64,000 nucleotides of DNA, taken from NCBI GenBank assembly GCA_003996215.1, contig QJPP01001567.1, positions 309,001 through 373,000 of the forward strand. The letters are read 5' to 3'. The translations under genes and the position numbers were made by a program. Shown piece by piece: positions 11,038 to 23,412 of the stretch (position 1 is the first letter of the stretch; each line of letters begins with the position of its first letter). The stretch comes from Jaltomata sinuosa. Taxonomy: Eukaryota; Streptophyta; Magnoliopsida; Solanales; Solanaceae. The notes beneath the pieces are model-generated. The model was not told the origin of the DNA, ran no database searches, and saw nothing but the letters and a program-made list of their open reading frames with translations.

Positions 11038-14000
11038 GCATGTTACCGGTCTCCCAGTACAAGAGCAAAATACTGAATAGAGTCTCGTGGATTGGTGTGT
11101 TGACGTCAACATCTAATCCTAGGGAAGCATTCTAGGAAACACTTCTCTTCTTTCATTCCTTTTCGTGCAATTTCGTTACTTTCTTGTATGGGTTGAGTCC
11201 AATTGGTATCTCTCGATTCCAATTGGTATCTCAACAAAGTGAATGATATCATTGGACTCTGGGTATGATAAATAAGCAAGAAGGATTGGAACCGGGAATG
11301 TTTCAATTGGTATTTGGCCTAAGAGGCTGTGGTAAGGCATGGGTGATTAGCTAAGGATCATCAATGGGACGGATATAGAGTAATTGTTGTGGTGTGATTT
11401 TTGTGTAGCTTGAAACTGAAGTGTTTTTGTATTACAATACTAGCATGATTTACTGATTCGTATATGATTGTTGCCCGGTTATGAAATTATGAGTCTTAAG
11501 GAAATGGTAATTGATTCTTGGTATGATTGAGTATGATTAAGTGCTTAGTGTGCTTGGAGTTAGAATTACGTGTAAAGTTTTCAAGGAAATGGCTCATCAT
11601 TGGTTAAAATGGTGAGGGAAAAAAGATTTATGACTGTAGGAAAACTTTGGTTTCAGGACAGTCGGGACTTGGTGGGGAACCAAGGGAACTAGGGGGTTAT
11701 TCGTGCTTGATAGCGGAAGTGTATTGTTAAGAATAATTGCTTGCGTAATCCTCTTGTTGATTTGTGAAAATTGATGCTATGTTTCAGTCTGTGTAGTGCA
11801 GGGAATGGTCTTGAGGATTGTTTAAGACCATGGCGGGATTAACGGGATTAAACAATGTTAACCAGGAAGGAGGATGAGTATATTTGGCTGAAAATCAATT
11901 TTCTGTACTGGTTACCATCGGGACTGCCATAGAGGACGGCTGCTACGGCACTCGCACTATAGCAAAATTTTCTCCGATATAGCATTTCTGTTGTAGCGGA
12001 GTGGGAACCACCATAGCGGAGGTGCGTGAGGCAGAAAGTCTACCCTGTTTACCCGCTGTTTTCATTCAATCCCAAGAATATAAAAATGCAATAGTTAAAC
12101 TACGATTGCAAGGAATTTAGCTATAAAACTAGTATAGCATGCATATAAAGGAATAATATCTGAATTTAGCATCCACGTGCTTCAAAACGAAGGAAAAAGG
12201 GAAAAGGGAACAAGGCTTATGACTGTAGAGGTACTCCAGTTTTAGGACAGTCGGGATTGGTTAGGAACCATGGGGAAAAAGGGCTATCATTGCTTGATAG
12301 CAGGAACTGCGGTAAGGAAAATTTTGTGGTAACTCATGATTGTAATTTAAGGAAAAAAATTTTGGTTTTGAAATTTGTGATTGTCTTAAATGATAAATTG
12401 CGGTATGCCTTAATTGAAATAGTTTGCATTACTTTCGGGTATAAACTTACCATTGATATAGATGGTAAAGGCACAAAAAGAGATTAATGACGGGGGAAAG
12501 ATCCAGTTTCAGGACGGTCAGGGTTGGTTGGGAACCATAGAAAGGAAAAGGGGACTAGTTGTGTACCATAGCAGGAATGTGCTATTGTATGCAGTTCTGC
12601 TGTGTGTCATTTTTGATTTTATGATAGTGTGGTACTAAATTCTCAACTATGCATAGTTAAGGTTGGTCTTGAGGTTATGGTTTTAGACCATAACACGGTT
12701 TCATGTGTTAAGGTTGAAAAATAGGGAAGGGAAAAGAGAATTTACAGAGAACAGTAAATTTTCTAGGCTTTTACTTTTGGGGGTCGCTATAGCCGGATGG
12801 GCAAAGGTATAATCCCTATCCTGTTTTCCCCTGTTTTAATTTTTTTTCATTCCTAGGTTATTTGTAAATTGTTGACTGAGTTGCAAGCTATTGCATGAGT
12901 CATTTAGCATCCATGCACAAAGAAAAGAAAGGGTAGACATAGTATCCCGGGGTATTGGTAAGATTGTGATTGACCATTGGTGGGTATAGTCACCCATGTA
13001 GAATTTGACAAGATGACTCGTAATTGACTGAATAGTGTTGGACACTGCTCATAGGCTATGGTATGAGGGTGACTATTGACTGGTTTATTGTTGATGATCC
13101 TTAGTGATAGAGTCAATTGAAGGAGTGGGGTTATTAAATGGATTCTTTAGCATTATTGTCTCTCTAGTTGACCATGATAATACCCAGTGTTACTGCTCCT
13201 TGAGAGGTAGGGGTGTACCAGTTTTAGCCTCGATTAGGGGGTAAGTGCCCGGGCAGAATTCTCCCTAGGATGAGGGTTGACGAAGAGCTCGGGCTAGGTT
13301 GAGTTCCAATGGAATCTCAGTGTGGTGTGGTTTAGAGATACTTAGTGTCTCGGGGCATAGTGTTGATAGGGGTGAGGTGATACCATGATATGCAAGGGAC
13401 CTACTACCTCATAGAAAACTTTTGAAATAGAGTTTGGGTTAGTAGCACTCCGGGTATAGCAGGTATTATAAAGGGTTAATCTAACTAGTCACGTTGAGCT
13501 CAAAGGAAGGAATTCCTTGACAGAGCAGGATCAAATGAGATTTTTGATTGAGTTGGGTACACCGAGGGTTTTTAAAGGTTTTGGTGGTTCGTGTAAGGTT
13601 AGGATTTAACAGTCTTAGCAGAACATCAGGTGCAAGGGGCGGGCTCATCTTTTCTTTTCACCTTAAGAATCATTCAGGAATGAATGATGGGTAAATTGGT
13701 ACCTATTTTAATGACTGAGTCGTCATTACGGATAAACTTTTTGTGCCAAGTTTCGAGTTAAAATTTTTTCGAGTTTGGGAGTTGTAAATTCTAGGCTAGG
13801 CTAGGCTCAGACATTTTCTGAGAAAGGTATGGTCTAGGAAAATTTGGGTGAGAATTGGGCAATGTATCTTGTTGCGAGCTAATATTTTATTAGCTAAGAC
13901 ATAGAGGAGTCCGAGGAACTTTTTGGAAGTGAATTTGGGTAGGTAGAACTCCCGGAATCAAGGCTGACGTGAAGGGGTTATTCTGAAACGTCGGGATTCA

Positions 14001-14139
14001 AGGTGTGCTATAAAAAGGGCTCTTTTCAGGAATTTTCCGAGTTTCTACCCGTGAAGTGTTGTCACTGCACCATAGAGATGACCACAATAGTAGATAAAAT
14101 ACCGCTATAGCGAAAGTCAAGGCTGGTCAGTATCTCTAT
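11038..14139 (+). other. Non-coding interior of gypsy element G
   Basis: About 3.1 kb between the primer site and the 3' LTR. No gag, protease, RT, RNase H or integrase motif is visible in any frame, and the longest open frames are under 80 codons. The interior holds three ~100-bp imperfect repeats and several CTATAGC motifs (11930-12030, 12785). The left limit of the 3' LTR is not defined, so part of this DNA may already be LTR. The structure fits a large non-autonomous LTR derivative. Confidence 0.6.
11626..12580 (+). repeat. Three dispersed ~100-bp repeats
   Basis: Blocks near 11630-11715, 12205-12310 and 12485-12580 share TTATGACTGTAG, GTTT(C/T)AGGACAGTCGGG, GGAACCA and TTGATAGC(G/A)G in the same order. 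Each is followed at a distance by a GGTCTTGAGG...TTTTAGACCAT segment in at least two cases. They look like an old internal triplication. Confidence 0.6.
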
Positions 14140-14200
14140 AGCGGAAGATTCCGCTATCACGTTACTGCTATAGAGGAGCGCGGACCGCTATAGCGGCACA
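14090..14200 (+). promoter_or_regulatory. CTATAGCGG palindrome cluster in LTR
   Basis: Four copies of a CGCTATAGCG-type motif occur, including the perfect 12-bp palindrome CCGCTATAGCGG at 14185-14196. The cluster recurs in decayed form at 5605-5650 and 11930-12030. Its function is unknown; it could be a protein-binding array upstream of the LTR promoter. Confidence 0.5.
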
Positions 14201-15111
14201 ACATGACCAAAAAATCCAGAAAATGGGTTTTTAATTTCATTATCTTCCCTTCAGCCCCAAAAATAAATGAGAGCTATTCCAAAAACCCTCCTAGGCTGCT
14301 CCAAGGATTGGGAGCTATGGGGAGGAGGGATTCCAGCTAAAAGGACAAGAAACCATATATCAGGATTGCAGAATCATTAGAGAATGCCTTCACAAAGCCA
14401 GAAAGGGCATGGAACAGCTTTTCGGCATCCAGGTAGGCTAGGTTTCTTTCAAGAGTAGATTGACCACTTTCATTTTCTTATTATTGTATAGAATAAAAAG
14501 GAGAATCCATGGGTAGACCTTCGGGAACGAAGTCTGGAGGAAGTTGTTGATTTGTTGGATGAGTTTGGAAATGGTAGAATGGGAATAGGGTGTTGTGATA
14601 TTATAGGCATTGCTTAAATTGTGTGTTTTTGCTAATAAAATGTGGGAACTAGAATATCAGAAGGTTCGGGAAACCATAAAGGGGTTAGTAAAACAAATGT
14701 GTAAGGAACGGAAGTTCCGGAACTAATTGGTATAATTAGGATATTCATTGGCTGTGTTCTAAGGCTTGGAAAGGTTTTCTCAGGTTGTATTTGGTCCTAG
14801 GAAAAGGGTCAGGAATAAATGTAATTAATTGCATATTTAAAATGGGTGAACCGGGGGTAGCCTTCAGACGGGATTTGACGGTTCATTGTGTACCCGAAAT
14901 GGGGTAGGTGATGGTTATTGATTCCTGTATGCATTGTATGTTTGTGTACTTTGGTCTAAGTATTGTATGTGTTGCATGCTTAGGGAATGATTAGGAATGT
15001 CTAAGAGTCCAATGATCAGTCTTGTGAAATGAACCTGGTATATTTACTTGTTGGTTTACAAATGTAGTTTGTTCATTGTTTGTGACTGTCGATTTCTGTA
15101 TGACATTAGGT

Positions 15112-15345
15112 TGGCTCGGGTACCACGCCTGGATTAGGAATTACTAACAGTTGGCTAGGGTACCATGCATGGTATTCGAATTACTAACGGTTGACTCGGG
15201 TACCACGCCATGTGCGGGAATTACTAACAGTTGGCTCGGGTACCATGCCTTGTATGGGTATAACAAATGGTTGGCTCTGGTACCACGCCTGGTACGGGAT
15301 ACTAAATGGTTAGCTCGGGTACCACGCCTGGTACGGGTTTACTTA
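15112..15345 (+). repeat. Six-unit 40-bp minisatellite in G 3' LTR
   Basis: Units begin at about 15112, 15152, 15191, 15232, 15272 and 15312, with the same GGCTCGGGTACCACGCCTGG core as at 6561-6825. The 70-codon open frame across it is a product of the period. Confidence 0.9.
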
Positions 15346-15420
15346 CTGCATTGCATTGTGTAATTGATTTGATTCCATGAGTGGTCCGGACTATGTTTAT
15401 AAATTGTGATATTATATTTT

Positions 15421-15755
15421 GATCTTGGTGAAGGCCGGGTCATTATATTGTGAGTTGGTCTTGGTGTAGTCCAAGTTATTATATTGTGAGTTAGTCTTGG
15501 TGTAGCCCGGGTGGTTATATTATATTATGCATTTTGTCTTTGTGTAGGTCGCAGTTATATTATATTATGCATTTTGTCTTTGTGTAGGTCGGGTTATTTT
15601 GTTGATTATTATTTGGTCTTGGTGTAGGCCAGGTTATTATATTGTGAGTTTGGTCTTGGTGTAGGCCGGGTGGTTATATTATATTGTGCATTTGGTCTTG
15701 GTGTAGGCCAGGTTATTATGTTGATTATTAGTTGGTCTTGGTGTAGACCGTGTTT
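15421..15755 (+). repeat. GTCTTGGTGTAGGCCGGG array in G 3' LTR
   Basis: About eight irregular units carry TTGGTCTTGGTGTAGGCC. It includes an exact local duplication of GGTCGCAGTTATATTATATT-type sequence near 15530-15600. It corresponds to 6911-7165 but is longer. Confidence 0.85.
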
Positions 15756-16926
15756 TCCATGTTAACACCTAGATGTGTTAGGAGGATCCGGGTGGGTCCG
15801 GACTATATAAAAGAGGTTATAAGTTCACAAATTGTTGTCATTAAGTGTACTAATGGCGGTCAGGAATTTTTGTGGTTAATAAGCTAAGGGTGGGTCTTGG
15901 TGTAGACTGGGGTAGTCTGTTGAATACTTAGGTATGGATGGAGGATCCTTGGAGGGTCTGGGTTATGTGATGAAAAAAGGGATTTAGATGTAACTCTGTT
16001 GTTGTCATTGAAGGTGTCAATGGTCGTTAGTAGGATTTTATATGATTGGTATATTGGGAGAAAGACTGAGAGTCTGGGGTGTAGTTACTGGTTAATGTAA
16101 ATAGGTTGGAATGTTGTCCTAGAAGTCCTGGAATGGTTCGGACAATGGTAGGTAATACTACGGGCATAAGCATTTTGGTGGGGCAGTTGTTCGGATTAAG
16201 TCTGGATATTTAGTCAAGGTAGTTGACTGGGGTAAAGGTTAAAGTGAGACTTAGGAAGTCTAGGTGACAAGGCGACTTGAGAAGTCTAGTTATGAGTGAG
16301 ACTTGGGAAGTCCAAGATGTCAGGGTCAAGGATAGGGTGGTGGAGTTGGCATCGAAAGGTTAGGAAGGTCGGTTTCAAAAGGGGAGATGGATAAAAGTGA
16401 TGTTGAAAGGGGTGAAGCATTTATCTTGTGCATTTTATCTTGATTTTTATATGATGGTAGGAGTGAATTCGGATCTGCCGATGATGACTACCAGTATGTG
16501 TGTTTGTACTGATTCTACTCTTGCTATACCTTTTGGGTATAGTCTAGTTACAGGGTTGGTGATGTATCACAGGTTCAGGATTACGGTGATCTTCCATCAA
16601 CTCCTACTTCCTTCTATGGTGGGAGTTGTGTCCATCTTATGTTATAACCTCGTCTTGTAGAATCTCTTGTACCGGTTTAGACTAGGTTTAGGGGAGGTTG
16701 TGTCATATTGTTAGTGAATTTCCGCAAGTTCTAATGGTTGTTATTTTTCGAAAGTTGTTGTATAAAGATTTTCCAAATATTTGTAAAAGGATTTCTCCTG
16801 TATAAAAGGGACTTACTTAATGGTTATTTTCTTTTCCGCATTGCATGTTGGTTTGGGTGGTAAAAGTTCTCCTATCTAGGTGGATTAGAGTAGGTGCTCG
16901 TACGGCCCGACAGTTGGGTTGTGACA

Positions 16927-19405
16927 CTAGACCAAAGCTTTTCCTTTCTGGGAAGCCTCCGACTGTTGTTACACTATCATAACTATAATCTACTCGTTAA
17001 AATATGAACAGTGATACCCATATTGTAAATGAACAATTCGGGTAAAAAAATTGGGTGAAAAACCACCTGTGAGGCCCGCATGTGAATTTTGAAAACAAAA
17101 TTGAGGAAAATGTCCCTCGTGGAACAAGGTTTCCATTCCAAAAATATTGAACAAAAATAGCTCCAAAACAAGCTCAAACCATCCCCTGAACCCCAAGAAC
17201 AATTCAAGAATCAACAAGTAATTTCACAGAGTTAAGGACCAAAAACTTACAATTTGATGACGGGTAATCGACCACGGACCAGAAAATACTGCCCCAACCA
17301 GAAAATGATGATCCCACACTAAAATTAATGCTTAGAGCTCTATAGAAATGGAGGTTTTTTGTAATACACCATACCCTTTGATATACGTATGCTTAAGGTA
17401 ACGTCGATGGATTTATTCGGTTATGTGTAAATGAGAGTGAATTTGAGCCAAAGACTAAGTATCCAACTATACTAAAGTGGAAAATATAGTTTGTGGGAAT
17501 GAGACTTGAAAGTTGATGTTTGAAACAACAAAGTCGCCTACTTGCTAGAGCTATGTGTTTCACTTATTTGCGTAAATATTCTACGTGTTTGGACTTTCTA
17601 CATGGTTAAGTTATTTATTTGAAATCCTACTAACTTGAGATTCATGAATATTAGCTTACATTTATTAGACGAGATAACGAAAATATGGCCCAACACATAA
17701 AAGAAATTAGGCTCAAAGTTCTAAAGATATCAAGTAGGTGGATCACCTACTTTGACTTCTTTTAGACCCAATTTGTTTGGTAAATAAAGGAGTGGGCTGG
17801 GACATGTATAAAGGCCCAAAACCCATCTGCAAATAACCAATATATATACCCATATATTCAGCTATTTCTCCAGAAATTTCCACAAGATAAATAAGAATCA
17901 AATCTCTCTCTCTTTTTGCTCTTCTTGGAAACCCTCTTTTCCCCCTTAGGGTTCTTGAGTTCTTCCTCTTGGTTCTCAAGCTTTAAGGTAAGATTTTGAC
18001 TGTACTTTATAATGGTTTTTATATAGAAAAGCTGGTGGATTGGTGCTCCACACGTTGGTTGAGTTTGGGCAGCCTTTGTGAGAAAGAAGCTCCTTGGCAG
18101 CCCTTGTTGTGTGATGTCTTAAAATGTTTTCTTCTTGTTGTAAGGTCCTGTTTTGGAGCAACGTTTTTGGTGTTGAAGAATTAAAGTTAAGAGTTGAAAG
18201 TTACATAAAATCAAGGTAAAATTCTTCCCCTCCATCCGTTATTATATATGAGAAGAAAGAGGCAATTCTAGACGTGATTGTAGTATAAACTCATGGGATA
18301 ATATTCGGAAGCCATGAGTTCAAGTTATTTTAATCTTGTTGTACTGTTTGGTAGATGTATCGTATGTGTTGTTGGCTGTATTGGTTGGATACCTCATAGT
18401 CGGGGTTGATTGCGGTTGTTTTGGGATTGGAATTGAAGGGTGTGGCTATATACCAAGTTTTTGCTTATCGTGCAGACATGCTGCCCGTCTGTTTGTAGCG
18501 GACTATTTTGCGAGACCCACATGGATATTAGCTGCACAAATATGTCCAATATGAACTTATGGTTGTAATAAAAGAAGTGAATCAGAAAGAATCACAAGTA
18601 TAAAGAGAGTCCAACGTGCAAGTTGCTCGCCTAGTAGCTAATATGTTATCAATATGTCTTGACTGAGTTTTTGGCTGTTTGTAATGATTCTACTAGTTGA
18701 TTTTATAGATTATCAGCTGGTAGGAAGGGGTATTATCCACTGAAGTTTTCCGAGCCCAAAGTCGAGGTATGTAAAGATAAAACCTCCTTCGTCGCGAGGC
18801 ACGACCCTACATCACATGTTTCTTTACAAGGGTCTATATCGTTTATATGATTTATAGAGATTGGTATTCAGTTGTTATGTGCCCTATTCTTCATAGTAAT
18901 CACCCCGGCATAGCAGTTGTTCATTATCCATACCTTCAGAGTATTTGAGCTAATTGCTATGATTCAGAGTGTTCGCATAGTCATCAAAGCAATATATGTG
19001 CCTTCGTTTGCATTCCATAGAACTCACATAGCACATTCGTTATATGTCTTTATAGATGATTATCCTGTCATATCATATTCATCATTTATACAATATATAA
19101 ATGTTTTTACGATTCATTAAAAATAGAGCAAAGTTTACTAGTTGATTCACTTAATCATAGATTACCATCAGTCACTCAGAGTTCATAAATTATCATTCAG
19201 AGCTCGCTATTTGTGCAGTTGATTTCATTTATAATTAATTATTTAGAGGCCCACATGGTATCCATTGTTAAAATATAAATTAAGCAATGGCAAAAAAATG
19301 TCAGAGCTATTATATTTACTTGACTCACGATGTGACGCTGCCTTGTATACATGGCTGAGACCAAGACCCTCAGAGTTGAGCCTACGGGCGTACCAACCTA
19401 TTATG
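16927..19405. other. Gene-free DNA with LTR-like promoter features
   Basis: No coding sequence is supportable; short open frames at 17743 (-), 17976 (-), 18336 (+) and 18917 (+) have no domain. A TATAAAGGCCC box (17807) followed by a CT-rich leader (17905-17950) and a possible splice donor (AAGGTAAGATT, 17986) looks like an LTR promoter and leader. Around 18740-18790, TTATCCACTGAAGTTTTCCG and GAGGTATGTAAAG resemble LTR sequence seen in solanaceous gypsy elements. Family and borders are undetermined. Confidence 0.4.
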
Positions 19406-19546
19406 GCTATCTACTGTTGTGCCCCATTTTTCTTGCGAAAAGTAGGCCATCGATGTGACAACTCTTTTTTCTGTCGCGCCCCATTTTTCTCGCGAAAAGC
19501 GAGTCATCAACGTGAAAACTCTTTTTAGGATAAAAAAGAGTGAAGA
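19406..19546 (+). mobile_element. Fragment of Tat-like LTR start, tandem pair
   Basis: Two ~58-bp units read GCCCCATTTTTCTCGCGAAAAG...TCATCRACGTGAMAACTCTTT. TGTTGTGCCCCATTTTTC resembles the first bases of some Tat/Ogre LTRs (TGTYGCGCCCC...). The fragment is cut at 19546 by the TGTAACACCC LTR. Confidence 0.4.
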
Positions 19547-20500
19547 TGTAACACCCATAACCTCCAAGCCCAGACTAAGCTCGAAAAAACTAGTAGAAAA
19601 AAAAGAAAAAATTGTAGAAAAATTCAAGTTTCAGGAACCACGGTCAAGAGTACGGACCGTCGTTTGGAATTACAGAGCGTCATCTTGAACCGTAGTCCAA
19701 GTTCCCGTAGCCCAGCAGTTCTGCTACAGGGACCACGGTTCAGAGTATAGACCGTAGTTTGGAACCACGGTCCGTCTTCTCAACCTGTAGTCCCAAGTCC
19801 AGTAGACCCCCAGTTTCCTTCCCAAGGACCACGACCCACATGACGAACCATCATCCAGAAGAATAGTCCGTCCTATGGAGTCGTAGTTCCCAGATTAGAG
19901 AACCCTCAGTCCTAGCTTCAAAAACCACGAGTCAGACTACAGATCGTACTTCAGAATCACGGTCCGTCCTTTGACTCGTGGAATCCCCACACTAGGTTAA
20001 GGACCCAGGAATCATGGGCCACATGACGAACCGTCATCCGAGAGTACGGTCCATCCTGTGGAGCCATAGTTCATGGAACCAGAGGACCCCCAAGATGCCT
20101 GGGCAGGACCATGACTCAGTTCACGGTCCGTCGTCTAGAAGTACGGTTTGTCAACCAAGTCGTGATCCCTAAGTCGCTATTTCCTGCAGATTTCTTTTAA
20201 TTTTCCCAGGGGTACTATGGACTTTTCCTTTCCCATTTTAGGCCTTGTTGTCTAAGCCTAATTAGGTAGTCTAAAACTAACTAAAACCCTCATTCTCCTT
20301 AAATCATCGGACTTAGACAGAAAAGAATCAAAAAGAGGCGTTAGTTTCTCCCAAGAACATGCAGAGGTATTCATAAAGTTCAGCCCCAAAATCCAAGGAT
20401 TTCTCCGTGGATTTCTTTGCCAGGTATGTGGGATTTCACTAGTGGGTTCCTTTCACCCATTAGGTCCCTAAATTTCAGTAACCTTCACTTTCCTCCATGA
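19547..20500 (+). mobile_element. TGTAACACCC-type gypsy LTR, truncated by EPRV
   Basis: Starts with the common plant gypsy LTR opening TGTAACACCC. It carries a long field of ACGGACCGT/ACGGTCCGT motifs, then a leader-like stretch (20280-20480). It is cut at about 20500, where viral sequence begins. No matching right part is seen beyond the viral cluster at 37310, so the viral integration or later rearrangement removed the rest. Confidence 0.6.
19636..20160 (+). repeat. ACGG(A/T)CCGT motif field
   Basis: Dyads ACGG-N-CCGT occur at 19652-19660, 19767-19775, 19959-19967 and 20123-20131, with many one-mismatch copies. They lie in loosely repeated 60-100 bp units containing GGACCACG and CCGTAGTCC. 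The motifs occur in both orientations. Confidence 0.7.
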
Positions 20501-20502
20501 AT

Positions 20503-20683
20503 GTACAATTATAAAATATTAATTTTGTATGTGCTTAGAGACATAGAAATCCCAGATCTAAGAAAATTAATATGGGAAAGAATATTTAGTAATGAAGACC
20601 TAGAACTAATAAACCAAGAATGGTATCATATAGAATTGCATGAACTAGACTCAGAACTAGAAGAACTTAATATAAAAGCCTGA
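20503..20683 (+). pseudogene. EPRV leader ORF fragment (segment A)
   Basis: This equals the C-terminal two thirds of the leader ORF found whole at 31232-31483. It starts at TACAATTATAAAATATT and loses its last ~8 codons. The next ~22 bases (GCCTGATTTACAATCAAACT) are a reverse-orientation scrap of the RT gene (compare 26768-26790). Movement gene sequence begins at 20707. The three-piece join marks a rearranged left end of the integration. Confidence 0.8.
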
Positions 20684-20706
20684 TTTACAATCAAACTTAA
20701 GTGCAG

Positions 20707-21487
20707 TATAGAAAAAAGTGTAATAAGTGCAGTAAAAGGAAACCTAATATACCAAAAGTTCAAATTCATAATAAGTGCAAATTATTCAGTAGCAATAAAT
20801 GACCGTAACATAGATAAATCGTTAGTATTATATTGGAAAATGACAGGAATTGAGTTAGCCCCAGGCAGTAAGATATTTACAGCCAGATGTAAAAATTTGT
20901 ATGTATTAACAACTAAACACAAAATAACAGCAAAAAATAAAATCAATAGAATAAAAATAGAAAATCCTTTTGAACAAATAGTATCAGTAATAGATAACAA
21001 TGATTATAGTTATAAAGAAATAGATGCAGAAGAAAACTTAGAAATTATAAGTGATAGGATAAGCACATCTAAAAGAAAAAGCTATGGTGATACACCACAA
21101 TCATCAAGAAATTCGGTAACAATAAAAGAGATAGAACAAAACCATTATTACATAACAGGAATATTAGAGCAAAGAAAATTTATTATAATAATAAATACAG
21201 GACAAGAAGAGAATTATATAATAAGAGAATTGGTAACAGAAGAAGAAATAAATTATATAGAAAACTCGGATTTACCAAAAGAATTTATAGCCTTTAAAGA
21301 ATCAGTAGAAAAGGAATTAATTATTGGTGGAATACCAATGGTAATAAAATTTAAAATATATCAAGGAAATAATAATATTATATTAGGCATAAAATGGCTA
21401 GAAGAAATGAAACCCTATAAATTAGAAGATACACAGTTAACTATTACATATAAAGGTAAAAAAGTAATAATTAAAAGAACTATGTAA
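20707..21487 (+). pseudogene. EPRV movement protein, 3' part (segment A)
   Basis: Carries roughly the last 260 codons of the movement gene that is complete at 27674-28873 and 35381-36580. The frame stays open from 20840 to the stop at 21485-21487, four bases before the pol start. The 5' 140 codons are missing at the rearranged left edge. One visible difference from B and C is a Q for P codon near 21135. Function cannot be retained without the N-terminal part. Confidence 0.85.
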
Positions 21488-23116
21488 ATGAAAATCCATA
21501 TACTTGCTAAAATAATAGTACCAGGATATTATAATAGATATTATACTCCAATGATAGATACAGGATCAGAAGCTAATGTATGTAAGCATAATTGTTTGCC
21601 AGACGAAAAATGGGAAAAGTTAACTACACCAATAGTAGTAACAGGATTTAATAATGAAGGAAGTATGATAAATCATAAAGCGAGAAATATAAAATTACAA
21701 ATATGGGATAAAGTATTAACAATAGAAGAAATATATAGTTATGAATTTACAAATAAAGATATACTCTTAGGAATGCCTTTTTTAGAAAAACTATATCCAC
21801 ATATAATAACAAAAACACATTGGTGGTTTACAACCCCATGTAAACATAAAGTAGCAGCTAAAAGAGTATATAATAAAATCAGAAAACCTACTCCATGGAT
21901 AAAAGGAAGTGAAAAAATTACTCAGAAATTAGAAAATATAAAAACAAATGAGCATAAAATAGAACTGATTATATTTGCTATAGATAAATTAAAAATTATC
22001 CAAGAACAATTAGAGCCATTATATAGTGAAAATCCCTTAAGAGGATGGGAAAAACATAAAACTAAAGTAAAAATAGAATTAATTGATGAAAATAGTATAA
22101 TTACTCAAAAACCTTTAAAATATAATTTTGATGATTTAAATGAATTTAAAATGCATATAAAAGAATTACTAGAAAATGAAAATATACAAGAAAGTAATAG
22201 TAAACATACAAGTCCAGCATTTATAGTAAATAAACATAGTGAACAAAAAAGAGGAAAAAGTAGAATGGTTATTGATTATAGAAATTTAAATGCAAAAACT
22301 AAAACATATAATTATCCAATACCCAATAAGATATTAAAAATAAGACAAGTCCAAGGATATAATTATTTCAGTAAATTTGACTGTAAATCAGGCTTTTACC
22401 ACCTTAAGCTAGAAGAAGAATCTAAAAAATTAACAGCATTTACAGTACCCCAAGGATTTTATGAATGGAATGTATTACCTTTTGGATATAAAAATGCACC
22501 AGGTAGATATCAACATTTTATGGATAATTATTTTAATCAATTAGAAAATTGTATAGTATATATAGACGATATATTACTATATTCAAGAACACAAGACGAG
22601 CATATAAGATTATTAGAAAAATTTATACATATTGTTACATATTCTGGAATTAGCCTAAGTAAGAAAAAAGCAGAAATAATGAAAAACCAAATAGAATTCT
22701 TAGGAATAGAAATAGATAGGAATGGCATAAAAATGCAGCCACATATAGTACAGAAAATAATAAATTCAGATGAACAGATAGATACAAAAAAGAAATTACA
22801 ATCATTTTTAGGACTAGTAAATCAAGTAAGAGAATATATACCAAAATTAGCAGAAAATCTAAAGCCATTACACAAGAAATTGAAGAAAGATGTAGAATAT
22901 CATTTTGATGAAAAGGATCAAGAACAGATAAAGAAAATAAAACTACTATGCAAAAAATTACCAAAACTATGTTTTCCAGACGAAAATAAGAAATTTATTT
23001 ATATAGTAGAATCAGATGCAAGTGAAATTAGTTACGGAGGAGTATTAAAATACAGATATGATAAAGAAAAAATAGAGCATCATTGCAGATTATTCAGGAA
23101 CATTTACAAATCCTGA
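21488..23116 (+). pseudogene. EPRV protease-RT-RNase H polyprotein (segment A)
   Basis: The 542-codon frame has aspartic protease motif DTGS at residues 24-27 (21557-21568), an RT domain from about residue 200, the RT active site YIDD at residues 358-361 (22559-22570), and an RNase H start (ESDASE near residue 505). It ends early because a one-base shift near 23085-23100 throws the RNase H domain out of frame; the rest follows in another frame to 23390. Segment B shares that same shift. In the virus this protein would process the polyprotein and copy pregenomic RNA to DNA. Protease and RT are otherwise uninterrupted, unlike in B. Confidence 0.9.
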
Positions 23117-23390
23117 AATAAAATGGGAAATAAATCGTAAAGAACTATATTCGATATATAAATGTTTGTTAGCTTTTGAACCATATATTGTATATAATAA
23201 ATTCGTTATTAGGACAGATAACACACAAGTAAAATGGTGGTTAACAAGAAAAGTACAGGATTCAGTTACGACAAAAGAGATACGGAGACTTGTATTAAAT
23301 ATATTAAATTTCACATTTACAATTGAAGTAATTGGTACTAACAAGAATGCAATTGCAGATTACATATCAAGACAAAGCTACGCAGACTGA
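23117..23390 (+). pseudogene. EPRV RNase H C-terminal part, shifted frame (A)
   Basis: Continuation of the RNase H domain in a frame different from 21488-23116, with WEINRKELYSIYKCL and IRTDNTQVKWW-type blocks and the conserved IADYISR near the end. It stops at 23388-23390. The same break is present at 25772-26045 in B, so the lesion pre-dates the duplication or was in the integrated virus. Confidence 0.85.
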
Positions 23391-23412
23391 AAAAACTACT
23401 GAAAAAACTACC

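Larger units (their letters stand above)
14140..16926 (+). mobile_element. Gypsy element G 3' LTR
   Basis: Contains all modules of the LTR in order: CTATAGCGG palindromes, the CCCTCCTAGGCTGC block, the 40-bp GGTACC array, the GTCTTGGTGTAGG array, and the TATTGGGAGAAAGACTGAGA block. It ends TTTTCCGCATTGC...GGTTGTGACA at 16926. No primer site follows, so this is the downstream LTR. The left boundary is uncertain by a few hundred bases or more. It is homologous to 2914-3671 plus 10903-11023 and to 5598-8036. Confidence 0.75.

Noticed and set aside
17743..18184. Small gene with a 5' leader and splice donor
   Set aside because: TATA box, CT-rich leader and AAGGTAAG are suggestive, but no downstream coding exon follows; LTR leader is the simpler reading.
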